A stretch of 6,955 bases of DNA from Oxalobacteraceae bacterium (GCA_947487325.1 CANKWG010000124.1:1-6955); one strand, 5' to 3'; positions 1 through 5,964 are shown, numbered from the stretch's first letter. Program-made: numbers and translations. The notes: generated by a model not told the origin, from the sequence alone.

Positions 1-126
1 CAGCGCGAAGTCGGCACCGGTTATTTCGATGCTGTGACTCAGGCGATTCAGCAAGGTCAGTCGTCGACTACTGCGCTGCATGGCTCAACTGAAGATGAGC
101 AGTTCTTCGACAAGAAGGTTGCTTAA
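1..126 (+). CDS. aceA: Isocitrate lyase, C-terminal 41 codons (5' part outside window)
   Basis: Frame 1 reads QREVGTGYFDAVTQ from the first base and ends in ...EDEQFFDKKVA with TAA at 124-126. The E-V-G-T-G-Y-F-D block followed by SSTTALHGSTEDEQF matches the conserved end of isocitrate lyase; E. coli AceA ends in a very similar block finishing GSTEESQF. The enzyme cleaves isocitrate to glyoxylate and succinate in the cytoplasmic glyoxylate shunt. Only the C-terminal tail is present, so the catalytic KKCGH loop cannot be inspected. The FFDKKVA extension beyond the E. coli end fits beta-proteobacterial versions. The next gene starts 435 bases later, after a terminator, so aceA is probably not cotranscribed with it. 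The family call rests on a short but distinctive stretch. Confidence 0.88.
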   Translation, partial: QREVGTGYFDAVTQAIQQGQSSTTALHGSTEDEQFFDKKVA

Positions 127-138
127 TAGTTGTAAAGA

Positions 139-170
139 CACTCGCTCCCGGCTTTCGCCGGGAGCGAGTG
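139..170 (+). terminator. Strong hairpin just after aceA (terminator-like or 3'-end stabiliser)
   Basis: A perfect 14-bp inverted repeat (139-152 with 157-170, GC-rich, CACTCGCTCCCGGC on the left arm) encloses the 4-base loop TTTC, starting 12 bases after the aceA stop. No T-run follows (GGGAATTCGG comes next), so it is not a canonical intrinsic terminator. It could protect the 3' end of the aceA mRNA, work with Rho, or be a repeat-family hairpin. The hairpin itself is certain; its role is inference. Confidence 0.55.
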
Positions 171-177
171 GGGAATT

Positions 178-195
178 CGGATCGCATGCGATCCG
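178..195. repeat. Perfect 18-base palindrome
   Basis: Positions 178-186 (CGGATCGCA) are the exact reverse complement of 187-195 (TGCGATCCG), with no loop. It shares the core ATCGCATGC with the hairpin at 331-352. It lies 7 bases beyond the post-aceA hairpin. It could be a dimeric protein site or a piece of a REP-type element; no function can be assigned. Confidence 0.6.
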
Positions 196-206
196 CCCAC
201 GCAGCA

Positions 207-228
207 GTCATCACATGCAGGTGATGAC
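207..228. repeat. 22-base hairpin repeat, copy 1
   Basis: Arms GTCATCAC (207-214) and GTGATGAC (221-228) pair perfectly around the loop ATGCAG. A second copy at 331-352 is 21/22 identical and in the same orientation. The GTCATC...GCAGG...GAT skeleton is shared with the REP-like element at 384-413, which suggests one family of intergenic palindromes. Confidence 0.6.
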
Positions 229-330
229 GTTTGGTAAGCTAACCGGCATCCATTCGCCGTACCAGAGCTGCCCGAATACAGCGGCCCTTGCGTCCGAAAT
301 GAGTTTATAAAAGCTGCTGAACTCAAAATC

Positions 331-352
331 GTCATCGCATGCAGGTGATGAC
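331..352. repeat. 22-base hairpin repeat, copy 2
   Basis: Same as the copy at 207-228 except for one base in the left arm (GTCATCGC, 331-338), which changes an A-T pair to a G-T wobble. The loop is ATGCAG and the right arm is 345-352. The 102 bases between the copies (229-330) have no convincing gene; the pair could bound a small composite element. Confidence 0.6.
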
Positions 353-383
353 GGTGGGAATTTTACGGTCGCCTCAACAACTA

Positions 384-413
384 CCGTCATCCCGGCGCAG
401 GCCGGGATCCAGC
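384..413. repeat. REP-like intergenic palindromic element
   Basis: The segment begins CCGTCATCCCGGCGCAGG. Its 8-bp stem (389-396 with 401-408) has the loop GCAG and is followed by CCAGCG. This closely follows the widespread proteobacterial repeat of the type CCGTCATTCC...GGAATCCAG. Translated on the minus strand it gives the peptide WIPACAGMT, a well-known signature of spurious ORFs called over this repeat. It is probably a non-autonomous REP element, the kind mobilised by RAYT transposases; no such transposase is in the window. Confidence 0.7.
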
Positions 414-460
414 GTCTTCCGTCGTGTACCAAAGGCCCAAAAGTCTTCCGTTGTGTACCA
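414..460. repeat. Two tandem copies of an 18-base sequence
   Basis: GTCTTCCGTCGTGTACCA at 414-431 recurs at 443-460 with one change (C to T at the tenth base), a 29-base period. The first copy directly follows the REP-like element, so this may be a duplicated flank of it. Both copies lie upstream of the terminator and about 70-115 bases upstream of the proposed rlmJ promoter, so a role as paired binding sites is possible but unsupported. Confidence 0.55.
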
Positions 461-467
461 ACACACT

Positions 468-508
468 AAAAAAAGAAGGCCACACCTCACAAGGGCGTGG
501 CCTTTTTT
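468..508. terminator. Bidirectional Rho-independent terminator between aceA and rlmJ
   Basis: The 8-bp stem AAGGCCAC (476-483) / GTGGCCTT (497-504) can extend by a G-T and three A-T pairs. It is flanked by seven A at 468-474 and six T at 503-508, so it has a U-tract in both directions. It would insulate rlmJ-greB from transcription arriving from aceA, and would equally stop antisense transcripts. Confidence 0.85.
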
Positions 509-534
509 ATCACCGTGACCAGACTTGGTAGAAT
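506..534 (+). promoter_or_regulatory. Probable sigma-70 promoter for rlmJ-greB
   Basis: TAGAAT at 529-534 matches the -10 consensus at 5 of 6 bases. The -35 position 17 bases upstream (TTTATC, 506-511) is weak and overlaps the terminator T-run. A start near 541 would give a leader of about 20 bases that is pyrimidine-rich (CTTCTCTTCGTCCCCACC) and has no Shine-Dalgarno sequence. Its place between a terminator and the first gene supports the call; the weak -35 keeps it tentative. Confidence 0.45.
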
Positions 535-561
535 CCGGCTTCACTTCTCTTCGTCCCCACC

Positions 562-1476
562 ATGTTCAGCTACCGCCACGGTTTTCACGCAGGTAATCAC
601 GCCGATGTGCTCAAGCATTGCGTACTCACGCAACTGCTCGGCTATCTGAACCAGAAACCAGCTCCTTACATGGTGATTGATACCCATGCAGGCGCGGGTC
701 TCTATCAGCTTGACAGCGATTACGCCACCAAGAGCGGTGAGTCTGAGGAGGGCGTGGCGCTGTTGTGGGGCAGGGACGACGTTCCGGCTGCCGTGAATGA
801 ATACCTGCAGGTCATCAGAGACATGAACCCCGCTGGTCGGCTGCGTCACTATCCCGGATCGCCATTTCTTGCTGAGCGTCTGATGCGTGATCAGGACCGA
901 TTGCGTGTCTTTGAGATGCACACCACGGATAGCAAGCTGTTGGCTGAAAATTTTCGAAAACTCGAAGCTCATGCGGCGGCTAACGGCCAAAAATCCAGCG
1001 CACGTGGTACGCGAGTGCAGTTGCAGCGTGCCGATGGCTTCGGTGGACTCAAAGCTTTGTTGCCACCGCCATCACGACGCGGCCTGATTCTGATAGATCC
1101 CTCGTATGAAGACAAAGACGACTATCGCAAGGTCAAGGTCGCCATCGAAGATGCGCAAAAACGTTTTGCAACCGGCACCTACGCCATCTGGTACCCGGTG
1201 TTGGGTCGACTCGAGTCGCAGCAATTACCGGAGCGTTTGAAACGCGTGGCAGCGTCCGAATGGTTAAACGTCACCTTGACGGTGGCCGGTCCGGCAGCGC
1301 AGGAGCAAGGGTTGCGCAGCAGTGGAATGTTCATCATCAATCCGCCCTGGACCCTGGAGGCGACGTTGAAGGACATCATGCCCTGGATGACGCAAGCCTT
1401 GGCGCAGGATGATGACGCGCGCTTTGTAATTCAGACGGGCAAGGCGGCAAAACCCCCGAAAGAACGGGCAGAATGA
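562..1476 (+). CDS. rlmJ: 23S rRNA (adenine(2030)-N6)-methyltransferase
   Basis: RlmJ uses S-adenosylmethionine to methylate N6 of A2030 in 23S rRNA, acting on the rRNA in the cytoplasm. The 304-residue product opens with MFSYRHGFHAGNHADVLKH, nearly the E. coli start (MLSYRHSFHAGNHADVLKH). It has the SAM-binding motif DTHAGAG at residues 40-46, YPGSP near residue 97, the catalytic motif LIDPSYE at 177-183, and the conserved end-domain block SSGMFIINPPW. E. coli RlmJ is about 280 residues; the extra length is an insert near residues 143-155 (AANGQKSSARG) and a Lys-rich tail. The usual DPPY catalytic motif is DPSY here. The ATG at 562 is fixed by the conserved N-terminus despite the lack of a Shine-Dalgarno sequence. 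Its TGA overlaps the greB ATG by 4 bases, so the two form an operon. Confidence 0.95.
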   Translation: MFSYRHGFHAGNHADVLKHCVLTQLLGYLNQKPAPYMVIDTHAGAGLYQLDSDYATKSGESEEGVALLWGRDDVPAAVNEYLQVIRDMNPAGRLRHYPGSPFLAERLMRDQDRLRVFEMHTTDSKLLAENFRKLEAHAAANGQKSSARGTRVQLQRADGFGGLKALLPPPSRRGLILIDPSYEDKDDYRKVKVAIEDAQKRFATGTYAIWYPVLGRLESQQLPERLKRVAASEWLNVTLTVAGPAAQEQGLRSSGMFIINPPWTLEATLKDIMPWMTQALAQDDDARFVIQTGKAAKPPKERAE

Positions 1477-2027
1477 ACAAAGCATTCGTCAAAGAATCTG
1501 ATGGTGATGACGACGACGAGGGTGGTTTGCCACCGATCCCGCCGGGTGCCAAGAACTACATCACGCCTCAGGGGTATCAACGCATACGCGAAGAACTGCT
1601 GCAGCTTATTGATACCGAACGGCCTGAAGTCGTCAAAATCGTTCACTGGGCCGCCTCGAATGGGGACCGTTCCGAGAACGGTGACTACATCTACGGTAAG
1701 CGCCGGCTGCGCGAGATAGACCGCCGCATTCGCTTTCTTACCAAGCGACTTGACCTGGCCGAGGTGGTCGATCCCAGTATCCATCACGGCAGCGATCAGG
1801 TGTTTTTTGGAGCTACGGTAACTTATCTGAACGGTACTGGTAGCGAACAGAGCATAACCATCGTAGGCATTGACGAGCTTGATCCTCTCAAGGGCAAGAT
1901 CAGCTGGGTGTCACCCGTGGCGCGCGCGCTGACCAAATCGCGCGAGGGCGACGTGATCACACTGACCACGCCTGCAGGCGTAGATGAATTGGAAATTCTG
2001 AGCGTCACATACCCGTCACCGCCTTGA
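1473..2027 (+). CDS. greB: Transcription elongation factor GreB
   Basis: GreB enters the RNA polymerase secondary channel and stimulates cleavage of the 3' end of backtracked RNA, restarting stalled complexes. The core from about residue 29 (YITPQGYQRIREELL) aligns with the E. coli GreB start (TREGYEKLKQEL). The coiled-coil tip carries NGDRSENGDYIY at 63-74, with D65 and E68 matching the two acidic metal-coordinating residues. LREIDRRIRFLTKRL follows and is typical of GreB rather than GreA. The C-terminal FKBP-like domain contains VFFGATV and SPVARALTKSREGD. The 184 residues compare with 158 in E. coli; the difference is a 26-residue N-terminal extension with an acidic run (DGDDDDEGG, 10-18) followed by a Pro/Gly linker. 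The start lies in an ATGA overlap with the rlmJ stop, implying translational coupling. Confidence 0.95.
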   Translation: MNKAFVKESDGDDDDEGGLPPIPPGAKNYITPQGYQRIREELLQLIDTERPEVVKIVHWAASNGDRSENGDYIYGKRRLREIDRRIRFLTKRLDLAEVVDPSIHHGSDQVFFGATVTYLNGTGSEQSITIVGIDELDPLKGKISWVSPVARALTKSREGDVITLTTPAGVDELEILSVTYPSPP

Positions 2028-2053
2028 CGTAAAATTAAATTTCTTCACTTTTT
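2024..2053 (+). other. AT-rich gap between greB and DUF3422, possible weak promoter
   Basis: The short gap is markedly A/T-rich (GTAAAATTAAATTTCTTCAC). It contains TAAAAT at 2030-2035, a good -10 match, but no convincing -35 hexamer sits 16-18 bases upstream. TTGACG (2024-2029, overlapping the greB stop) resembles a -35 box but has no good -10 behind it. No terminator separates the genes, so read-through from greB is equally likely. Confidence 0.2.
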
Positions 2054-2078
2054 GGTGCTGGCTCAGACCGGACTCCGC

Positions 2079-3425
2079 ATGCCGATCATTTTCCCAACGC
2101 TGAACCACCCGCTGCGTGTGCCTCTCGCGGCTGAAATTCATTCCCGTCCACCGATTCGTCTCGAAGCACCCGAGCGGATTACGCAGTTGGCAATCCATGG
2201 GCGCAACGAATCCTCGCCAGGCCATCCCGGTGCGCAGACGGTATTACTGGCATCGCTCTGCATGCAATTTGGTGTGACTCCGCCAGCGAGTGAAGCTCGG
2301 TATTTTTTTCATGACTTTGGGCGCTTTCGACTGAAGTGGGAGTGTCACACCGAATTTGCCAGCTATACCTTTGTCGCTGGCGTGCGCATGCCTCGATCTC
2401 CAGATGATTTGTTTGGTCAGATGCCCTCAGCGGATTTGCCAGAGGCCTGGCTGCTGCGCCTGCAAGGCCTGCTGATGGTGGCAACGCATATCGTCCTTGA
2501 AAAAGCGAGTGAGTCTGCTGTCGAAGCCGTTCCACACATGCGTCGGCTGTTTGAAGGCAACGCCGTGGTGGGTTGTGAAGCTTCCGAGGCAGCGCAGGTC
2601 TGGACAGATTTTCAGGTACATGCGGATGGTTTTGTACGTTTCGTTGTGCGTGACGGCGGCCTCAAAGGTCAGCAGGCGGGACGTCTGGTGCAGCGACTCT
2701 TGGAAATCGAAACCTATCGAATGATGGCCTTGCTCGGCTTGCCGCATGCACAGCGTGCCACGCCGGTGCTGAATGCCATCGAAGCCGAACTGGCATCGCT
2801 CACGTCTGCGATGGTGGAAATGGATCAGCCAGATCGTAATGATGATGCCGAAGGTATGGCCAGAGAACAGTCCCTGCTGGAAGAAATTACTTCGTTGGCC
2901 GCACGTCTTGAGCAGCTGGCCGTCGATAACAGCTATCGATTTTCTGCGTCCAATGCCTACTTTAATCTGGTGAATTCGCGCATCGAAGAGCTGCGTGAGC
3001 GCCGGGTTCAGGGCATACCGACCATTGCTGAATTCATGCACCGCAGACTCACGCCGGCAATGAATACCTGCACCGCGGCCGCGCGTCGGCAGGAATCATT
3101 GGCCGAACGTATTGCCAATACCAACTCCTTGCTGCGCACCCGCGTGGGCATTCGTCAGGAGCAGCAGAACAGCAAAATCCTTGAATCCATGAACGCGCGT
3201 GCTGCGCAACAGCTGCGATTGCAGCAGGCGGTGGAGGGCCTATCGGTCGTTGCCGTGTCTTACTATCTGGCGGGTTTGATCAGCTATGGCGGAAAGGCTG
3301 CAAAAGCCTCAGGTGTACACATCGATCCGGATCTGGTTACCGGCATTGCGGTACCTGTGGTTGCCTTGTTTGTCTGGTTTGGGATACGTCAGCTGCAAAA
3401 AAAGGTCAAACGCAAAGCGCCTTGA
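2079..3425 (+). CDS. DUF3422 family protein, predicted membrane-anchored (function unknown)
   Basis: The frame is open from a TTG at 2052 (457 residues), but I prefer the ATG at 2079 (448 residues): family proteins start close to the motif NHPLRVPLAAEIHSRPP, which follows this ATG directly, and neither start has a clear Shine-Dalgarno sequence. It looks like a DUF3422 (COG4949) protein. A large soluble region is followed by long, charged, probably coiled helices (from around 2790 to 3230, ending ...RTRVGIRQEQQNSKILESM). Two C-terminal hydrophobic segments follow: LSVVAVSYYLAGLISY (about 3240-3290) and LVTGIAVPVVALFVWFGI (about 3333-3386), with a short loop and a basic tail QKKVKRK. There is no signal peptide, so the bulk probably lies in the cytoplasm. 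No catalytic motif is recognised. It follows greB by 51 bases on the same strand and may share its transcript. Confidence 0.8.
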   Translation: MPIIFPTLNHPLRVPLAAEIHSRPPIRLEAPERITQLAIHGRNESSPGHPGAQTVLLASLCMQFGVTPPASEARYFFHDFGRFRLKWECHTEFASYTFVAGVRMPRSPDDLFGQMPSADLPEAWLLRLQGLLMVATHIVLEKASESAVEAVPHMRRLFEGNAVVGCEASEAAQVWTDFQVHADGFVRFVVRDGGLKGQQAGRLVQRLLEIETYRMMALLGLPHAQRATPVLNAIEAELASLTSAMVEMDQPDRNDDAEGMAREQSLLEEITSLAARLEQLAVDNSYRFSASNAYFNLVNSRIEELRERRVQGIPTIAEFMHRRLTPAMNTCTAAARRQESLAERIANTNSLLRTRVGIRQEQQNSKILESMNARAAQQLRLQQAVEGLSVVAVSYYLAGLISYGGKAAKASGVHIDPDLVTGIAVPVVALFVWFGIRQLQKKVKRKAP

Positions 3426-3434
3426 TCAGATTTT
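3397..3434. terminator. Possible bidirectional terminator inside the DUF3422 3' end
   Basis: GGTCAA (3404-3409) can pair with TTGATC (3422-3427), with an inner CGC/GCG stem (3411-3413 / 3417-3419) around AAA. On the left are seven A (3397-3403), which become a U7 tract for minus-strand transcripts leaving spoT; on the right is TTTT at 3431-3434 for plus-strand transcripts. The stem has one G-T wobble on the plus strand (an A-C mismatch on the minus strand) and a small asymmetric internal loop, so stability is moderate. It lies about 50 bases beyond the spoT stop, where a terminator is expected. Confidence 0.4.
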
Positions 3435-3476
3435 CATTGGGATGTTGTGGGGCGCATTCTGCAGGCACCTATGACA

Positions 3477-5723
3477 TCAAGAACGTTCCCGCAGAATTCT
3501 TTCCACACCTTTGACGCGTTTGACATTACGCATCAGGCGCGCGAGGTGAACGCGGTCCTCGACCTGGACTGTGAAGCGCAGCTCGATCATCGGGCTGTTG
3601 CTGCCTTCATCCATACCCACGTGCACGATATTTGAATCGGATTCGTTGATCTCTGCGGCCAGTCGTGCCAGTGCACCTTTTTCGTCCTTCAGTAGCACCC
3701 GAATGCGGCTGTCGAAACGCCGTGCATGTTCATTGGCCCAGCTCACATCGATCCAACGTCCTGGCTCTTTTGAGCGCAGGCGTTTCGCTACCTCACACTC
3801 CGCCGCATGCACGGACAGTGTCTGATCGCGACGCAGATGACCCGTCAATGCATCGCCGGGGATAGGCAGACAACAAGGCGCAAGCTGAACTGACGAGGCG
3901 GGCTCGTGGCCCGTGATGTTGACTGGCTTGATCTTGGTGCTGCTTTGGTTCTCTGGCAGGCTTGCCGCATCGGTTTTGCCTTGAATCAGGCCGTGAATAT
4001 GCCGTGCAACCAGCATCGCCATGCGCTTGCCAACACCAATCTCGGCAAACAGATCGCTGACAGATTTAGCGCTGGTGTCATGAATTAAGCGTTCGCCAAT
4101 GTCGGTCGGTATTGTCGTGGGAAGTTCCAGTGCTGCCAGCGATTGTTCCAACAGCATACGCCCAAGCTCAATAGCTTCTTCACGGTCGATGGTACGCAGA
4201 TGATGGCGAATCGCCGATCGTGCCTTGCCGGTTCGTACAAAGGTCAGCCAGTTTGGCGTAGGCCGTGCATCGTCGGAGACATCAATGCCAACAATGTCGC
4301 CATTACGGAGCTCAGTTTTCAGTGTGGCTGGCTCATGATTAATGCGCGCAGATACGGCATGGTCGCCGATATCGGTGTGAATCGTGTACGCAAAATCCAG
4401 CGCAGTGGCGCCGCGCGGTAATGCAATGATGGTGGATTTGGGGGTGAACACATAAACGGAATCAGGAAACAGATCCACCTTCACATGTTCCAGAAACTCG
4501 GCTGAATCACCTGTCTGATGCTGGATATCGAGCAGTGATTGCAGCCACGCGTGCGTACGCTGTTGCAGATCGGTCAGCTCACCATCTTCATTCTTGTAGA
4601 GCCAGTGTGCAGCGACGCCGGATTCTGCTACACGGTGCATTTCTTCGGTTCGGATCTGGAACTCAACCGGTGTGCCGTAGGGGCCGATGACGGTGGTGTG
4701 CAGCGACTGGTAGCCATTGAGCTTGGGGATGGCAATGTAATCCTTGAACTTGCCTGGCATGGGCTTGAACATGGAGTGCAGCGTGCCCAGTGCGACATAA
4801 CAATTCGCGAAATTATCGACGACGATGCGAAAGCCATAGACATCCAGCACCTGAGAAAAACTCAAGTGCTTGTTGCGCATCTTGCGATACACGCCGTACA
4901 GGGTTTTCTCGCGGCCATAAACACCGGCTTCGATGCCGGAGCTGCTCAGTCCCTGTTTAACCGTGTCCAGAATCTTGCTGACCAGTTCGCGCCGGTTACC
5001 TCGTGCCGAACGTACGGCCTTGGAGAGGGTTCGGTACCGCAGCGGCAGCATGTGCGAGAACGACAGATCCTGCAGTTCACGATAAATGTTGTTGAGACCC
5101 AAGCGGTGCGCGATAGGCACATAGACTTCCAGTGTCTCGCGTGCGATACGCCGTCTCTTCTCGGGTGACATCGCATCCAGCGTGCGCATATTGTGCAGAC
5201 GGTCGGCGAGCTTGACGAGAATGACGCGCACGTCGCGGGCCATAGCCAGCAGCATCTTGCGGAAATTCTCGGCTTGCTGCTCGATCTGACTTTGGAATTC
5301 GATCTTGTCGAGTTTGGATAAGCCATCAACCAGTGCCGCGACCGGGGCACCAAAGCGCTCGATCAGTTCATCTTTCTTGACGTCCTGATCTTCCATCACG
5401 TCGTGGAGCAGCGCCGCCATGATGGCCTGCGCATCGAGTTTCCAATCGGCACAGATCTCGGCCACGGCGATGGGGTGCGAGATGTACGGCTCGCCGGACT
5501 TGCGCATCTGACCCAGATGCATTTCATCAGAGAAGCGGTAGGCTTCCTTGATTTTTTTCAGTTCGGATGGGTTTAGGTACTCGGACAGCCGATTGACCAG
5601 CTGGGTAACGGAGGCCACCCCAGCGACAGGGGTGGTTTCGTCAGTTGAAGCTTTCGTGGGCGCAGCCGATGGGGACTTCCGGCGGGCGGAAGTGGCAGGG
5701 GTATCGGTGGAAACCGTATTCAT
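3477..5723 (-). CDS. spoT: Bifunctional (p)ppGpp synthetase/hydrolase, Rel/SpoT (RSH) family
   Basis: A long RSH enzyme of 748 residues that makes (p)ppGpp from ATP plus GTP/GDP and hydrolyses it. The HD hydrolase domain (about 50-210) is intact: H83, H107-D108, E111-D112, and LADRLHN at 172-178 giving D174 and N178. The synthetase domain (about 245-375) has GREK at 270-273, YGFRIVV from 296, KFKDYIAIPKLNGYQSLHT at 325-343 and EFQIRT at 354-359. KFKD is the basic RXKD-type signature of bifunctional enzymes, unlike the acidic EXDD type of synthetase-only RelA. A TGS domain follows (about 421-482), then the conserved-cysteine region (CC at 617-618, H639, C643) and a C-terminal ACT domain (about 671-745). 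The first 38 or so residues are a Ser/Thr/Ala-rich extension absent from E. coli SpoT. The ATG at 5723 has no clear Shine-Dalgarno sequence; a GTG at codon 36 is an alternative start. It lies 37 bases downstream of rpoZ. Confidence 0.95.
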   Translation of the reverse strand: MNTVSTDTPATSARRKSPSAAPTKASTDETTPVAGVASVTQLVNRLSEYLNPSELKKIKEAYRFSDEMHLGQMRKSGEPYISHPIAVAEICADWKLDAQAIMAALLHDVMEDQDVKKDELIERFGAPVAALVDGLSKLDKIEFQSQIEQQAENFRKMLLAMARDVRVILVKLADRLHNMRTLDAMSPEKRRRIARETLEVYVPIAHRLGLNNIYRELQDLSFSHMLPLRYRTLSKAVRSARGNRRELVSKILDTVKQGLSSSGIEAGVYGREKTLYGVYRKMRNKHLSFSQVLDVYGFRIVVDNFANCYVALGTLHSMFKPMPGKFKDYIAIPKLNGYQSLHTTVIGPYGTPVEFQIRTEEMHRVAESGVAAHWLYKNEDGELTDLQQRTHAWLQSLLDIQHQTGDSAEFLEHVKVDLFPDSVYVFTPKSTIIALPRGATALDFAYTIHTDIGDHAVSARINHEPATLKTELRNGDIVGIDVSDDARPTPNWLTFVRTGKARSAIRHHLRTIDREEAIELGRMLLEQSLAALELPTTIPTDIGERLIHDTSAKSVSDLFAEIGVGKRMAMLVARHIHGLIQGKTDAASLPENQSSTKIKPVNITGHEPASSVQLAPCCLPIPGDALTGHLRRDQTLSVHAAECEVAKRLRSKEPGRWIDVSWANEHARRFDSRIRVLLKDEKGALARLAAEINESDSNIVHVGMDEGSNSPMIELRFTVQVEDRVHLARLMRNVKRVKGVERILRERS

Positions 5724-5760
5724 TCTGCTGGCCGACCCGAGATGGTCTTGCGACGGTTAA

Positions 5761-5964
5761 TCAGCTTGGCACTTTTTTAAGCATTTCAATACCAACATGG
5801 CCTGCGGCAATTTCACGCAGTGCAGTGACGGTTGCTTTGTCATCGCTATCAACCTTGGGGGTGTGGCCCTGAAGGATCTGACGAGCGCGATACGTTGCTG
5901 CCAGTGTGAGCTGGAAGCGGTTAGGAATCTTTTTGAGGCAATCTTCGACAGTAATGCGAGCCAT
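5761..5964 (-). CDS. rpoZ: DNA-directed RNA polymerase omega subunit
   Basis: Omega binds beta-prime, helps RNA polymerase assembly, and forms part of ppGpp site 1. The 67 residues start MARITVEDCLKKIPNRFQL, matching E. coli MARVTVQDAVEKIGNRFDL, and continue with ATYRARQ and TVTALREIAAG, the conserved helix. The N-terminal M-A-R segment that contacts ppGpp in E. coli is preserved. The protein is shorter than E. coli omega (91 residues) and lacks its variable C-terminal tail, as is usual in beta-proteobacteria. The start is supported by AGGAG (minus strand, 5974-5970), 5 bases from the ATG. It lies 21 bases after gmk and 37 before spoT, in the classic gmk-rpoZ-spoT operon. Confidence 0.95.
   Translation of the reverse strand: MARITVEDCLKKIPNRFQLTLAATYRARQILQGHTPKVDSDDKATVTALREIAAGHVGIEMLKKVPS

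Noticed and set aside
123..335. Minus-strand 70-residue ORF overlapping the aceA end
   Set aside because: It is produced by reading through the palindromes and hairpins; the composition is not protein-like and nothing is recognisable.
211..432. Minus-strand ORF containing the peptide WIPACAGMT
   Set aside because: It runs across the REP-like element and the 22-base hairpins, and WIPACAGMT is a typical artefact of translating this repeat. There is no family match or ribosome binding site.
139..460. CRISPR array
   Set aside because: There are repeats, but they differ in type, are only paired, and have uneven spacing without unique spacers of constant length.
541..990. A 149-residue minus-strand ORF over the start of rlmJ
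   Set aside because: rlmJ in this stretch matches its family closely from the first residue; the antisense frame has no motif.
2427..3041. A 204-residue minus-strand ORF opposite the DUF3422 gene
   Set aside because: It is antisense to a well-supported conserved gene, with a His/Arg/Gln-rich composition typical of shadow frames and no start signal.
4539..5168. A 209-residue plus-strand ORF opposite spoT
   Set aside because: It is a mirror of the high-GC spoT codons. The spoT frame on the other strand carries all the conserved RSH motifs, and the antisense frame has no recognisable domain.
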